Source: Caldiserica bacterium UBA4770 (lineage in GTDB: Bacteria; Caldisericota; Caldisericia; Caldisericales; Caldisericaceae). From it: DNA of 64,000 nucleotides. Positions within the stretch are counted from its first letter, which is position 1; the number at the start of each line of letters is the position of its first letter. The stretch covers positions 25,986-89,985 of the forward strand of contig DHHO01000007.1 in assembly GCA_002403335.1 (NCBI GenBank). Direction: 5' to 3'. Below the pieces are notes generated by a model, which made no database searches, was not told where the DNA came from, and saw nothing but the letters and a program-made list of their open reading frames with translations. A program made the position numbers and the translations under genes. Of this stretch, positions 9,892 to 18,324 are shown piece by piece.

Positions 9892-9914
9892 TATCTCTAA
9901 ATATGGAGGTAAAA

Positions 9915-11246
9915 GTGGATAAAGAAAAGATAAAACAGGAAATCGAGGATAAGAAGATTGACATTGTCTGGCTGCAATTTGTCGATCTTCTTGGTTTTCC
10001 GAAGCTTGTTGAAATAAGCTCAAGGGCACTGTTAGGTGTTATTGAAGATGGAATTGCATTTGATGGCTCATCGATTGAAGGATTTGTAAGGATTGAAGAA
10101 TCTGACATGCTTCTATGCCCTGATATTGAGACATTTTCGATTCTTCCATGGACACTTGATTCGGATATAAGGATTGCAATAATTATGTGTGATGTATACG
10201 ATTCCTCGGGCAAGCCATTTGCTGGAGACTCGAGAAATGTACTTAAAAAAGTTATAAGAGAGGGTGAAAGTGCAGGTTTCAGGATGATGAATGGAGTTGA
10301 ACTCGAATTCTTTCTTTTCAAAGTAAGTGAAGAAATGCTACCTACTACCCGCATTGTAAGTGAAGGGAGCTATTTTGAGATGTTACCTGCAGATATTGGG
10401 GAAAGAACAAGAGCAAAGATTGCTATGAACCTTGAAAAAATGGGGTTTGAGATTGAGGCTTCTCATCATGAGGTTTCGCCTTCTCAGCATGAGATTGATT
10501 TTAAGTATGCTGATCCAGTAACTACTGCTGATAGAATTATCACATTTAAGATTGTTGCAAAAACAATTGCGCTAATGAACGGGCTTTATTCAACATTCCT
10601 TCCAAAGCCCATATATGGAATTAATGGCTCTGGAGCACATACAAATATCTCCCTCTTTACCCTGGATGGGAGAAATGTCTTTTCTGACCCTCAGAATAAA
10701 CCAAATCTTTCTGAAACTGCCCTTTACTTCATTGGGGGAATCTTTAAACATGCAGATGCGATCACTGCCATTACCAATCCCATTGTGAACTCTTATAAAA
10801 GACTTGTACCCGGGTACGAGGCCCCTGTTTATGTCTCATGGGCATCTTTAAATAGAAGTGCCCTTATCAGAGTACCCCTCACGTTTAAAAATGGCAGGAG
10901 AATTGAACTTAGAAACCCTGATCCAACGGCGAATCCTTACCTTTCATTTGCTGTTATACTCAAGGCGGGGCTTGATGGCATAAAGAATAAAATGACACCG
11001 CCTGCACCCGCAAACGGGATAAACATTTTCGAGCTATCCGAAGAAGAAAAGATAAAGAGGGGTTTTAGAACTCTTCCATCTACTCTTAAGGATGCAATAG
11101 AAGCCCTCAAAGAAGACCCGGTCATCCTCGAGGCCTTAGGGGACCATATCGCAAAGAAATATATTGAGGCAAAAGAGAAGGAATGGGATGAATATCGAAC
11201 CAGTATATCGGACTGGGAGATTAAAAATCAACTGCCTATTTATTAG
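9915..11246 (+). CDS. glnA: Glutamine synthetase, type I (alpha-like)
   Basis: Condenses glutamate and ammonia to glutamine with ATP and is the main route of ammonium assimilation. The 443-aa protein carries the FDGSSIEGF latch, HEVSPSQHEID metal-ligand region, GAHTNIS, the NSYKRLVPGYEAP ATP-binding segment and RIELRNPDPTANPY. The adenylylation tyrosine loop of beta-type enzymes is absent near the C-terminus (EEEKIKRGF instead), so control by GlnE is unlikely and feedback or transcriptional control more probable. GTG 9915 is preferred because GGAGG lies 5 bases ahead. ATG 9903, 10 bases after a -10-like sequence, would be a leaderless alternative adding four residues. A palindrome overlaps the promoter. 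Confidence 0.95.
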   Translation: MDKEKIKQEIEDKKIDIVWLQFVDLLGFPKLVEISSRALLGVIEDGIAFDGSSIEGFVRIEESDMLLCPDIETFSILPWTLDSDIRIAIIMCDVYDSSGKPFAGDSRNVLKKVIREGESAGFRMMNGVELEFFLFKVSEEMLPTTRIVSEGSYFEMLPADIGERTRAKIAMNLEKMGFEIEASHHEVSPSQHEIDFKYADPVTTADRIITFKIVAKTIALMNGLYSTFLPKPIYGINGSGAHTNISLFTLDGRNVFSDPQNKPNLSETALYFIGGIFKHADAITAITNPIVNSYKRLVPGYEAPVYVSWASLNRSALIRVPLTFKNGRRIELRNPDPTANPYLSFAVILKAGLDGIKNKMTPPAPANGINIFELSEEEKIKRGFRTLPSTLKDAIEALKEDPVILEALGDHIAKKYIEAKEKEWDEYRTSISDWEIKNQLPIY

Positions 11247-11312
11247 GTCTCTGAGGTTTTGATTTTCCTTATCTTGATTAAGAAAGCATTGAGCAAGTAG
11301 TGGGAGGGCGGG

Positions 11313-12101
11313 ATGTTAAATAAGATTATTCTTGTAACTAATGACGATGGCATTGAGTCTATAGGTATTAATGCTCTCGTTAAAGAACTACTTAAGATCG
11401 CCAGAGTAACAGTTGTAGCACCTGACAGGGAGAAAAGTGCTTCCAGTCATTCTCTTACAATTGACGGAATTCTCCCAATTAGAGAAATTACCATGCCCTG
11501 CGGATACAAAGGTTTTGCTGTTATAGATGGGACCCCCACAGATTGTGTACTCATAGGTGTTAAAGATATTATGAAAGAGGATCCACCAGATCTTCTCATC
11601 TCGGGCATAAACCAGGGGGCAAACCTGGGAGGAGATATTCTATACTCAGGGACAGTTGCAGCAGCTCTTGAGGGCCTTTCTCAGGGGATAACCTCTTTTG
11701 CTGTTTCTCTTGATTCGCTTAAGGGAGGCTTTTTTGATACGGCAGCAAGGGTTATCGTAAAAATTGTTCAGTCAGAAGATTTTTATAAAAATTTACTCCA
11801 GGAAAGATCGATACTCAATATTAACGTCCCAAACTTTCCAGTTGAAGACCTTGCAGGATTTTCTATTACAAGACAGGGATATTTATCATATCAGAACTAT
11901 GTAGAAAAGTTTACAAGCCCAAGGAACAGGACTTATTACTGGATTGGAGGAGAAAGGCCCCCGCACGAAGCTGAGGAAGACACAGATTCCTTTGCCATTT
12001 CTGGAAAGAAGGTCTCAATATCACCAATAAGTGCTGACCTTACTAACTACAGTATTTTGCCGCGGTTACGAAAGCTATCCTCAAAGCTTAAAATTCCGTA
12101 G
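11313..12101 (+). CDS. surE: 5'-nucleotidase SurE
   Basis: Metal-dependent nucleoside 5'-monophosphate phosphatase, acting in nucleotide salvage and stationary-phase survival. The 262-aa protein begins with the family signature ILVTNDDGIES, whose aspartate pair binds metal. It then has APDREKSASSHSLT, GTPTDCV and SGINQGANLGGDILYSGTVA. Length is normal. A purine-rich GGGAGGGCGGG run immediately precedes the ATG. Confidence 0.95.
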   Translation: MLNKIILVTNDDGIESIGINALVKELLKIARVTVVAPDREKSASSHSLTIDGILPIREITMPCGYKGFAVIDGTPTDCVLIGVKDIMKEDPPDLLISGINQGANLGGDILYSGTVAAALEGLSQGITSFAVSLDSLKGGFFDTAARVIVKIVQSEDFYKNLLQERSILNINVPNFPVEDLAGFSITRQGYLSYQNYVEKFTSPRNRTYYWIGGERPPHEAEEDTDSFAISGKKVSISPISADLTNYSILPRLRKLSSKLKIP

Positions 12102-12171
12102 TAATCATATCGATATCTTCATTCTCTTGATAAAGTAAGCTCGCTATAACCTTTAATAAGAAGAAACCTTT

Positions 12172-12199
12172 TTGAATAGAGAGTCTTTTAACTTATAAT
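12172..12199 (+). promoter_or_regulatory. hrcA promoter, leaderless geometry, no CIRCE
   Basis: TTGAAT (12172-12177), a 16-base spacer and a perfect TATAAT (12194-12199) are followed 7 bases later by the hrcA ATG. There is no Shine-Dalgarno sequence, so the mRNA is likely leaderless. No CIRCE element overlaps this promoter, so hrcA does not look autoregulated by its own known operator. Confidence 0.75.
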
Positions 12200-12206
12200 A
12201 CATATA

Positions 12207-13235
12207 ATGGGAATTGATAAGAGAAAAGAAGAAATCCTCAAAAAGGTAGTGGAGGAATATATAAGTACAGGACAGCCTGTGGGGTCTGAGAGGATCGTTG
12301 ACAGGTTGAGTTTTCCTCTCTCTTCTGCAACAGCAAGAAGTGAAATGCTTGAGCTTGAAAAGATGGGATACCTTTTTCAGCCATATACCTCAGCAGGAAG
12401 AGTGCCAACAAGTAAAGGTTACAGGTTTTCTATTGAAAGTATTTTAAAAGATAATAAACAGAAAAATCTAAAACAGATAAGACTACCAGCGCCAGAAAAG
12501 CTTAATGACCTCAGAGTGACTCTTGATGAGGTCGCTAATCTTATTTCCTCCTATACAAAGGAGATTTCTCTCGTCTTCTCTCCAAGCGGGGAGGATGTAA
12601 GGATTAGGTATGTCCACCTTTTTACTATTAATCCAGGGAGCGTATATCTCGTCCTTATAACAAATACCCAGACATCGGAGGCAGTTTCTATGGGAGATGT
12701 AAATTTATCAGAGGATGTCCTTAGAAGAATCGAAAACCTGGTTAATGAAAAGCTTTCTAATATACCAATTAAGACAGCTATCGAAATTATGAAAAGAGAA
12801 AATTATTTTGAAGGAGAAGTCAAGGAAGGCAAAGAGGTTTTACACTTTCTTGATAGCTACTTAAAAAAAGAGCTCGAGCAGGGAGAAAAAAGGGAAATAT
12901 ATATAAAAGGAATATCTAACCTTTTATCCACGAGGATTTCTATTGCTGAACAGAAGATAAAGTCACTCCTTTATATGCTGGAGGAAAAGAAGACAATAAG
13001 CAATATTGTAGAAAAGATAACGGAGAAAGAAAGGCTCGGCTTTTCTATAGGCGAGGAGAATGTCCTTCCTGAGCTTTCGGATTATAGCCTTATTGCAGTG
13101 AAGTATACTGTAAAGGAAATGGAAGGTCATCTTGCATTGCTTGGACCTACGCGAATGGATTATCTGAAGGGTATCTTTGTCCTTGACAAGATCGCAGATA
13201 AATTGGAAGATATAGTAGGTAAAATCATTGGATGA
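12207..13235 (+). CDS. hrcA: Heat-inducible transcription repressor HrcA
   Basis: HrcA represses chaperone genes by binding CIRCE operators; its activity depends on GroEL. The 342-aa protein has an N-terminal winged helix (STGQPVGSERIVDRLSFP then SSATARSEMLELEKMGYL), the linker motif SAGRVPTSKGYR typical of the family, and a C-terminal GAF-like dimerisation region. Its operator is visible at 43433-43459 in front of groES in this window. Unlike the usual hrcA-grpE-dnaK order, the neighbour here is mtaB, overlapping by four bases. Confidence 0.95.
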   Translation: MGIDKRKEEILKKVVEEYISTGQPVGSERIVDRLSFPLSSATARSEMLELEKMGYLFQPYTSAGRVPTSKGYRFSIESILKDNKQKNLKQIRLPAPEKLNDLRVTLDEVANLISSYTKEISLVFSPSGEDVRIRYVHLFTINPGSVYLVLITNTQTSEAVSMGDVNLSEDVLRRIENLVNEKLSNIPIKTAIEIMKRENYFEGEVKEGKEVLHFLDSYLKKELEQGEKREIYIKGISNLLSTRISIAEQKIKSLLYMLEEKKTISNIVEKITEKERLGFSIGEENVLPELSDYSLIAVKYTVKEMEGHLALLGPTRMDYLKGIFVLDKIADKLEDIVGKIIG

Positions 13236-14455
13236 GAATTGCCATATATACACTTGGTTGTAAAACAAATCAGTACGAGTCTGAAGTTATAAGAGAATCC
13301 TTTTTGAAAAAGGGTGATAGGGTTGTTGCATTTAAAGAGATAGCCGACCTTTATATTATAAATTCTTGTGTTGTAACAAAGAAGGCTGAAGCGGAAACAA
13401 GAAAAGTTGTATCAGAAGCCCTCAACAGTAATCCAAATGCTTCAGTTATCCTTGCGGGGTGCTATGCTACCCTCAACCCGATCTTTTCGAGAGAACACGT
13501 GATTCTTTATAACGGAAGGAAGGAAGGGCTTGCAGATTTCTATTATGGTAAGAACGGAGAAGGCAATCAAGAAATTATCACAAACTTTTCCAGGCGCACA
13601 AGGGCTGTTGTGAAAATAGAGGAAGGATGTAATAACTTCTGTACCTATTGTATTGTTCCGTTTGTAAAAGGATATGCGATACGCAGTAAGAGCGAAGAGG
13701 TGATACTTCAAGAGATAGAGGGATTTGTTGATAATGGATATAAGGAGATCGTCCTTACAGCAACAGAAATTGGAAAATATGGGGAGGATACTCATACAAC
13801 TCTTGCGGAGCTATTGAGGAAGATAAAGAAAATAAAAGGACTTGAACGCTTGCGTATAAGTTCAATCCATCCGGAGCACATAAATGATGCATTCATTGGG
13901 GAGATTGTGTCTCCCCTTGTACCTCATCTTCACATTTCACTACAATCGGGAGACAATGGGATCCTCAAAATGATGAGGAGAGGGTATACAGTAGAGGATT
14001 TTTTAAGACTCATTGACAGATTCAGAGGAATAGACAAAAACTTTTCGATAAGCACGGATCTTATAGTAGGCTTTCCTGGTGAGACCGAGGATGCATTCTT
14101 CCATACAGTAGAGGTAGTAAGAGAGGTGCAGTTTTCAAAGGTTCACATCTTCAGGTTTTCAAAAAGGCCAAATACCGCTGCACATTTTATGAAGGAGGAT
14201 ATCTCAGAGAGCCTCAAAAAAACCAGGGCAAATAAGCTCAAAGAGGTTGCAGATATAGAAAGGCGAGAATTTAAGAAAAGATTTATGGGGGCAAGAGTAA
14301 AAGTCCTTGTGGAGGAATATAATGACCCTTATTATGAAGGCTTCACCCCTTACTACCTAAGGGTTCGATTTAAAGGAGATAATGCAGAGATTGGAAGCAT
14401 TGTAAGTGTAAAAATAGAAAGCTATGACCCTGACTACCTATATGGAATTAGCTAA
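13232..14455 (+). CDS. mtaB: tRNA t6A37 methylthiotransferase (MtaB-type)
   Basis: A radical SAM enzyme of the MiaB family that adds a methylthio group to N6-threonylcarbamoyladenosine at tRNA position 37. In the 407-aa protein the N-terminal UPF0004 domain starts with TLGCKTNQYES, the form typical of MtaB rather than MiaB. The radical SAM motif is CNNFCTYC, and a TRAM-like C-terminus follows. An ATGA overlap with hrcA implies coupled translation. The gene ends tail-to-tail with galU with a 4-base overlap. Confidence 0.93.
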   Translation: MRIAIYTLGCKTNQYESEVIRESFLKKGDRVVAFKEIADLYIINSCVVTKKAEAETRKVVSEALNSNPNASVILAGCYATLNPIFSREHVILYNGRKEGLADFYYGKNGEGNQEIITNFSRRTRAVVKIEEGCNNFCTYCIVPFVKGYAIRSKSEEVILQEIEGFVDNGYKEIVLTATEIGKYGEDTHTTLAELLRKIKKIKGLERLRISSIHPEHINDAFIGEIVSPLVPHLHISLQSGDNGILKMMRRGYTVEDFLRLIDRFRGIDKNFSISTDLIVGFPGETEDAFFHTVEVVREVQFSKVHIFRFSKRPNTAAHFMKEDISESLKKTRANKLKEVADIERREFKKRFMGARVKVLVEEYNDPYYEGFTPYYLRVRFKGDNAEIGSIVSVKIESYDPDYLYGIS

Positions 14456-15330
14456 TCAAGTGTTTCGGTAATTTCCTTTATATATTTTTTGATTTCCTCT
14501 CCGAGGTCTTTTCTCTTCAATGCAAATGCAATGTTTGCTTTGAGGAATCCTTCCTTTTCTCCGACGTCAAATCGGTTACCTTCGAAAATATAAGCATAAA
14601 CTTCCTCTTCCTGGAGAAGGTCTCTTATGGCATCTGTAAGCTGGATTTCTCCTCCTTTGCCCGGGAGTGTATTTTGAAGTGCATTGAAGATTTTACTATC
14701 GAGTATATATCTCCCAACAATTGCAAGATTCGATGGTGCATAAGCAGGGTCAGGTTTCTCAACGAGATCGTTTACCCTGTAAGTATTATGTTCTATTCTT
14801 TCGCCACTTACGATACCATACAGGTATGTTTCGCTTTCCGGAACTTCCATTACTGCTATTACAGGGCTATGGTACCTTTCAAAAACTTCTTCCATCTGTT
14901 TCAGACAGGGAGTCTGTGAATCTATAATATCATCAGCAAGGAGAACTCCGAATGGTTCATTATTAACAAAGTCCTTTGCATGAAAGACCGCGTCTCCAAG
15001 TCCCTTTGCAATCTTCTGTCTCACATAAAAAAACTTTACCATTTCACTTATTCCACGTACAACTTGAAGTAAGTCTGTTTTTCCCTTCTCTTCAAGCTCT
15101 TTTTCAAGCTCTATAGCATAGTCAAAATAGTCTTCTATCGCTCTCTTTCCCCTCCCGGTTACAAAAAGGATATCCTCGATGCCAGAATTTATTGCCTCCT
15201 CTACTACATATTGAACGGCAGGCTTATCCACTATGGGAAGCATTTCTTTGGGCTGGGATTTTGTAGCAGGGAGGAGCCGTGTACCCCACCCTGCAACGGG
15301 GATAACGGCTTTCTTTAAAATATTTTTCAT
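14452..15330 (-). CDS. galU: UTP--glucose-1-phosphate uridylyltransferase
   Basis: Makes UDP-glucose from UTP and glucose-1-phosphate for cell-surface glycans. The 292-aa protein has the nucleotidyltransferase signature AGWGTRLLPATKSQPKEMLP at the N-terminus, GLGDAVFHA near 110, the metal-site motif LADDI, and VEKPDPAYAPSNLAIVGRY. All are typical of bacterial GalU and length is normal. It lies 10 bases downstream of a 64-aa gene on the same strand and has no strong ribosome-binding site of its own, suggesting cotranscription. Confidence 0.95.
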   Translation of the reverse strand: MKNILKKAVIPVAGWGTRLLPATKSQPKEMLPIVDKPAVQYVVEEAINSGIEDILFVTGRGKRAIEDYFDYAIELEKELEEKGKTDLLQVVRGISEMVKFFYVRQKIAKGLGDAVFHAKDFVNNEPFGVLLADDIIDSQTPCLKQMEEVFERYHSPVIAVMEVPESETYLYGIVSGERIEHNTYRVNDLVEKPDPAYAPSNLAIVGRYILDSKIFNALQNTLPGKGGEIQLTDAIRDLLQEEEVYAYIFEGNRFDVGEKEGFLKANIAFALKRKDLGEEIKKYIKEITETLD

Positions 15331-15340
15331 TCAGGGAAGA

Positions 15341-15535
15341 TCAGGGCACATGCTTCTTAAAGATATCAACAATCTTTTGTGGTGGCTCCATTACCTCTTT
15401 TGCTTCTGGATGAATACGTGCAGATGCTATAACTTCTTCCACTCTTGAGCTTTCATCATAAAAATAGACCTTATCCCCTTTTTGATAGTACCAGAGGTTC
15501 CTTCCTCTCTTCAACAGAAAATACTTCTCTTCCAT
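15341..15535 (-). CDS. Small 64-aa hypothetical protein upstream of galU
   Basis: An unrecognised small, aromatic and basic protein (LLKRGRNLWYYQKGDKVYFYDESS, followed by a helical tail). It has no signal peptide or membrane span. Support that it is real: a GGAG-type ribosome-binding site about 8 bases before ATG, a good promoter upstream on the same strand, and 10-base spacing to galU. The strand-rich N-terminus could be a small SH3-like fold; function unknown. Confidence 0.65.
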   Translation of the reverse strand: MEEKYFLLKRGRNLWYYQKGDKVYFYDESSRVEEVIASARIHPEAKEVMEPPQKIVDIFKKHVP

Positions 15536-15568
15536 TTTTTCATCTCCTATCTCTCATTGATTTTTTTC

Positions 15569-15597
15569 ATTTTATTACAAACCTTCTAAATTGTCAA
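15569..15597 (-). promoter_or_regulatory. Promoter for the 64-aa gene and galU
   Basis: Read on the minus strand: consensus TTGACA (15597-15592), 17-base spacer, TAAAAT (15574-15569). The start of the 64-aa gene lies about 27 bases after the expected transcription start and has its own ribosome-binding site. Confidence 0.6.
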
Positions 15598-15638
15598 ACG
15601 CCTTTTGTAAAACATATGGAAATTAAACGAAAAATATA

Positions 15639-15666
15639 TTGAAAAAATTTGTAAATCTGCTATAAA
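15639..15666 (+). promoter_or_regulatory. Promoter of the polyamine cassette
   Basis: TTGAAA (15639-15644), 16-base spacer, TATAAA (15661-15666). The expected start near 15673 leaves a leader of about 48 bases that begins with a palindrome. Confidence 0.65.
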
Positions 15667-15674
15667 TAATAGAT

Positions 15675-15692
15675 AAGGTAATTCATTACCTT
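15675..15692 (+). promoter_or_regulatory. Perfect palindrome at the speH transcription start
   Basis: An 8-base perfect inverted repeat (AAGGTAAT-TC-ATTACCTT) lies immediately after the -10 box of the speH promoter, in the place where CIRCE sits in the groES promoter. It could be a repressor operator or a 5' stem that stabilises the mRNA. No T-tract follows, so a terminator is unlikely. Confidence 0.5.
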
Positions 15693-15720
15693 ACTAATTC
15701 TTTGAAAGGGGGTGGCTGAA

Positions 15721-16140
15721 ATGCGCACGGAAGGAAAGCACATCCTGATGGATATCTCTGGTTGCAAGCCAGAGCTCCTGAACGATTTAACTTTCCTCAA
15801 GCAGCTTCTCGTAGAAGCCGCAGAAAGAGCAAATGCAACTGTACTGAATGTTGCATTTCACCACTTTACTCCTCAGGGGGTTAGTGGGGTGGTGGTAATT
15901 TCCGAATCTCATCTCTCTATCCACACCTGGCCTGAAGCAGGTTATGCAGCTGTAGATTTCTACACCTGTGGAGATATTAACCCAAAAGCTGCATGTAAGT
16001 ATATTGCCAGATTTCTTAACGCAAACTGCGTACAGATAACGGAAATCAGGAGAGGAGAGGGAAACAATGGAAAATACCTCCACAGGGTCGCGGAGACGAT
16101 CTTAGAGGAAGATGGGAAAGAATTATCTCTACTACCATGA
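15721..16140 (+). CDS. speH: S-adenosylmethionine decarboxylase proenzyme (bacterial class 1B)
   Basis: Provides decarboxylated SAM, the aminopropyl donor for spermidine. It is made as a proenzyme that cleaves itself between Glu62 and Ser63 in SESHLSIHTWPE; Ser63 becomes the pyruvoyl cofactor. His68 and Cys83 (FYTCG) occupy the positions of the processing and catalytic residues known in the Thermotoga enzyme. ATG 15721 is preferred over GTG 15712: a long AAAGGGGGTG ribosome-binding site precedes it, and it gives exactly this residue numbering. Length 139 aa. speE overlaps its 3' end by 29 bases. Confidence 0.95.
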   Translation: MRTEGKHILMDISGCKPELLNDLTFLKQLLVEAAERANATVLNVAFHHFTPQGVSGVVVISESHLSIHTWPEAGYAAVDFYTCGDINPKAACKYIARFLNANCVQITEIRRGEGNNGKYLHRVAETILEEDGKELSLLP

Positions 16141-17044
16141 TTTTTTTGGAGATTCAGAACAGCATATACATGGTGTTGAGAAAGTTCTTGTAGAGAAGAG
16201 GACTCCGTATCAGTTTGTTCAGCTGGTACGGAGCCCTACCTTTGGAAAAATGCTCATCATAGATGGAGATATCCAGTCTACCGAATGTGATGAGTATATT
16301 TATCATGAGGCAATGGTACATCCCCCTCTCATTCTTCTTGATAGTCCCCGGAAGGTTGTCATTCTTGGTGGTGGAGAAGGTGCCACTCTCAGGGAAGTCC
16401 TTCGGCACAGAAGTGTATTAAAAGTCTTTATGGTTGATATTGATGCAGAGGAGATCGAGATTTCAAAAAAATATCTTTCTGAATGGCATCAAGGGTCATT
16501 TGATAATCCAAAGGCGACCATCCTTAATATGGAGGCGAGAAAATTTATTGAAACTCAACTTTCCTCTCAATCCGTCGATGTTATTATATCCGACCTTACA
16601 GAACCATTTGAGGGAGGTTCGTCAAACAGGCTTTTTACTAAGGAGTTTTTCGAAACTGTTTATGATAGGCTCACTGAATATGGAGTTTTTGCAGTTCAGG
16701 CTTCTCTTCTCAGAATTACTGATTTTTCAATGCATGGAGCAATAAGGAATACCCTTTTAACTATTTTCCCTATTGTCAGAAGCTACTTAACTTATATTCC
16801 GAGCTTTGATACAACGTGGGGATTTGTTATTGCATCCAAAAAGAAAGACCCTATTAATCTTGGCAGGCAAGAGATAGATGAGCTTATTGCAAGTAGAGTA
16901 AGTGGAGCATTAAGATTTTACGAGGGAGATACTCATATAGCAATGTTTTCTCTTCCAAAGGATATAAAGGAAGCCCTCAAGAAAACGACTGAAATTATTA
17001 CAGATGCACACCCCATCTTACTTAAGAGAAAAGAAGATCGATGA
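16112..17044 (+). CDS. speE: Spermidine synthase (polyamine aminopropyltransferase)
   Basis: Transfers the aminopropyl group from decarboxylated SAM to putrescine or a longer polyamine, releasing 5'-methylthioadenosine. The 310-aa protein has the N-terminal beta domain with EKRTPYQFVQLVRSPTFG, then the Rossmann core VVILGGGEGATLREVL, VDIDAEEIE and the SDLTEP motif in place of the usual SDxxDP. The length and the somewhat divergent catalytic loop leave open a preference for longer or branched polyamines, as in thermophiles. It starts inside speH and is followed by mtaD with a 4-base overlap, giving a complete make-and-recycle unit. Confidence 0.93.
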   Translation: MGKNYLYYHDFFGDSEQHIHGVEKVLVEKRTPYQFVQLVRSPTFGKMLIIDGDIQSTECDEYIYHEAMVHPPLILLDSPRKVVILGGGEGATLREVLRHRSVLKVFMVDIDAEEIEISKKYLSEWHQGSFDNPKATILNMEARKFIETQLSSQSVDVIISDLTEPFEGGSSNRLFTKEFFETVYDRLTEYGVFAVQASLLRITDFSMHGAIRNTLLTIFPIVRSYLTYIPSFDTTWGFVIASKKKDPINLGRQEIDELIASRVSGALRFYEGDTHIAMFSLPKDIKEALKKTTEIITDAHPILLKRKEDR

Positions 17045-18324
17045 TCCTTATAAAGAATGCCATTATCCTTCCTCTTGATGAGAACACCTTCATAAAAAAA
17101 GGTGACATAATTATTAAAGATTCAAAGATTCAATACGTAGGTAGATCGATTGAATGGAAAGAGGAATTTGAGGAAACAATAGATGCAAGTGATTGCATTG
17201 TGATGCCGGGGTTTGTAAATTCACATACACACCTTGCGATGACACTTATGAGGGGGATTTGGGATGATATACCGCTTGATCTATGGCTTAATAACTATAT
17301 ATTCCCTGTGGAGAAGATGCTTACGGAAGAGGATGTTTACTTTGGAAGTCTTCTTGCTATTATCGAATCTATAAGAACAGGAACGACAACAATTACTGAC
17401 TTTTATTACTATCCAGAGGTCGTAGTAAAGGCGATTAGAGAAAGTGGTATGCGTGCAAATATTTCTTTTGCCTTTTCCTCAAGAAGAGGATTTAATAAAA
17501 TCATTCTCAAAAAGGCAGAATCCTTTGTTAAAAAGTTTGATAACATGGAAAATGGCCGCATCCTTGCAAGTCTTGCACTTCATTCGCCCTATACCTCTAC
17601 GCCGGCACTCTATGCTCAAAGTGCAAGAATTGCAAACAAGTTGAATGTTATAGTGCAAACTCACCTTCATGAGACCTTGAAAGAAGTGGAGGATTACAAG
17701 GGAAAATATGGAAAAAGCCCTATCGAAAAGCTTGATGAAGAAGGGTTTTTTGAGGCCAGGGTTACAGCAGCACACTGCGTATGGCTTACTGATGCTGAAA
17801 TAGAAATCCTAAAGGAACACCATACAGGTGTTGTATTAAACCCTAAGAGTAATCTTAAACTTGGTTCAGGTATTCCGGATGTTGCAAAACTTTTGAAATC
17901 AGGTTTGAATTTATCAATCGGAACGGACGGAGCTTCATCAAATAATAATCTCTCCGTGCTGGAGGATATGCGCCTTGCGATGCTAATTGCTAAAGGTAAA
18001 ACTCGCGACCCTTCAAGCATTGATGCGTTTACTGCAATGAGGCTTGCTACAGTGAATGGCGCATTAAACCTTGGATTTAAAGATGTAGGTTTATTGAAGG
18101 AGGGATATAAGGCAGACATGGTTATCATAGATACCAAGAAGGTAAACCTTGTGTCTATTGAGAATCCTTATTCTCAGATTGCATATTCAATGTACCCGGA
18201 AGACATTGATACAGTGATTATTGATGGGCGTATTATTATGAGAGATGGAAAAATTTTGACTATTGATGAAGACTTTGTTAAAAGTAGGTTTATCGAAAGT
18301 TATAAAAGGTTGTTAAAAATTTAA
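17041..18324 (+). CDS. mtaD: 5-methylthioadenosine/S-adenosylhomocysteine deaminase
   Basis: A zinc amidohydrolase that deaminates methylthioadenosine and S-adenosylhomocysteine to the inosyl forms. The 427-aa protein has the metal ligands NSHTHLAMT near 60, THLHET near 205 and GTDGASSNN near 300, with the MRGIWDDIPLDLWL substrate-region motif of the MtaD/SsnA group. Its position directly after speE, overlapping by four bases, supports methylthioadenosine produced by spermidine synthase as the physiological substrate. SsnA-type or chlorohydrolase-like activity cannot be excluded by sequence alone. Confidence 0.9.
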   Translation: MILIKNAIILPLDENTFIKKGDIIIKDSKIQYVGRSIEWKEEFEETIDASDCIVMPGFVNSHTHLAMTLMRGIWDDIPLDLWLNNYIFPVEKMLTEEDVYFGSLLAIIESIRTGTTTITDFYYYPEVVVKAIRESGMRANISFAFSSRRGFNKIILKKAESFVKKFDNMENGRILASLALHSPYTSTPALYAQSARIANKLNVIVQTHLHETLKEVEDYKGKYGKSPIEKLDEEGFFEARVTAAHCVWLTDAEIEILKEHHTGVVLNPKSNLKLGSGIPDVAKLLKSGLNLSIGTDGASSNNNLSVLEDMRLAMLIAKGKTRDPSSIDAFTAMRLATVNGALNLGFKDVGLLKEGYKADMVIIDTKKVNLVSIENPYSQIAYSMYPEDIDTVIIDGRIIMRDGKILTIDEDFVKSRFIESYKRLLKI

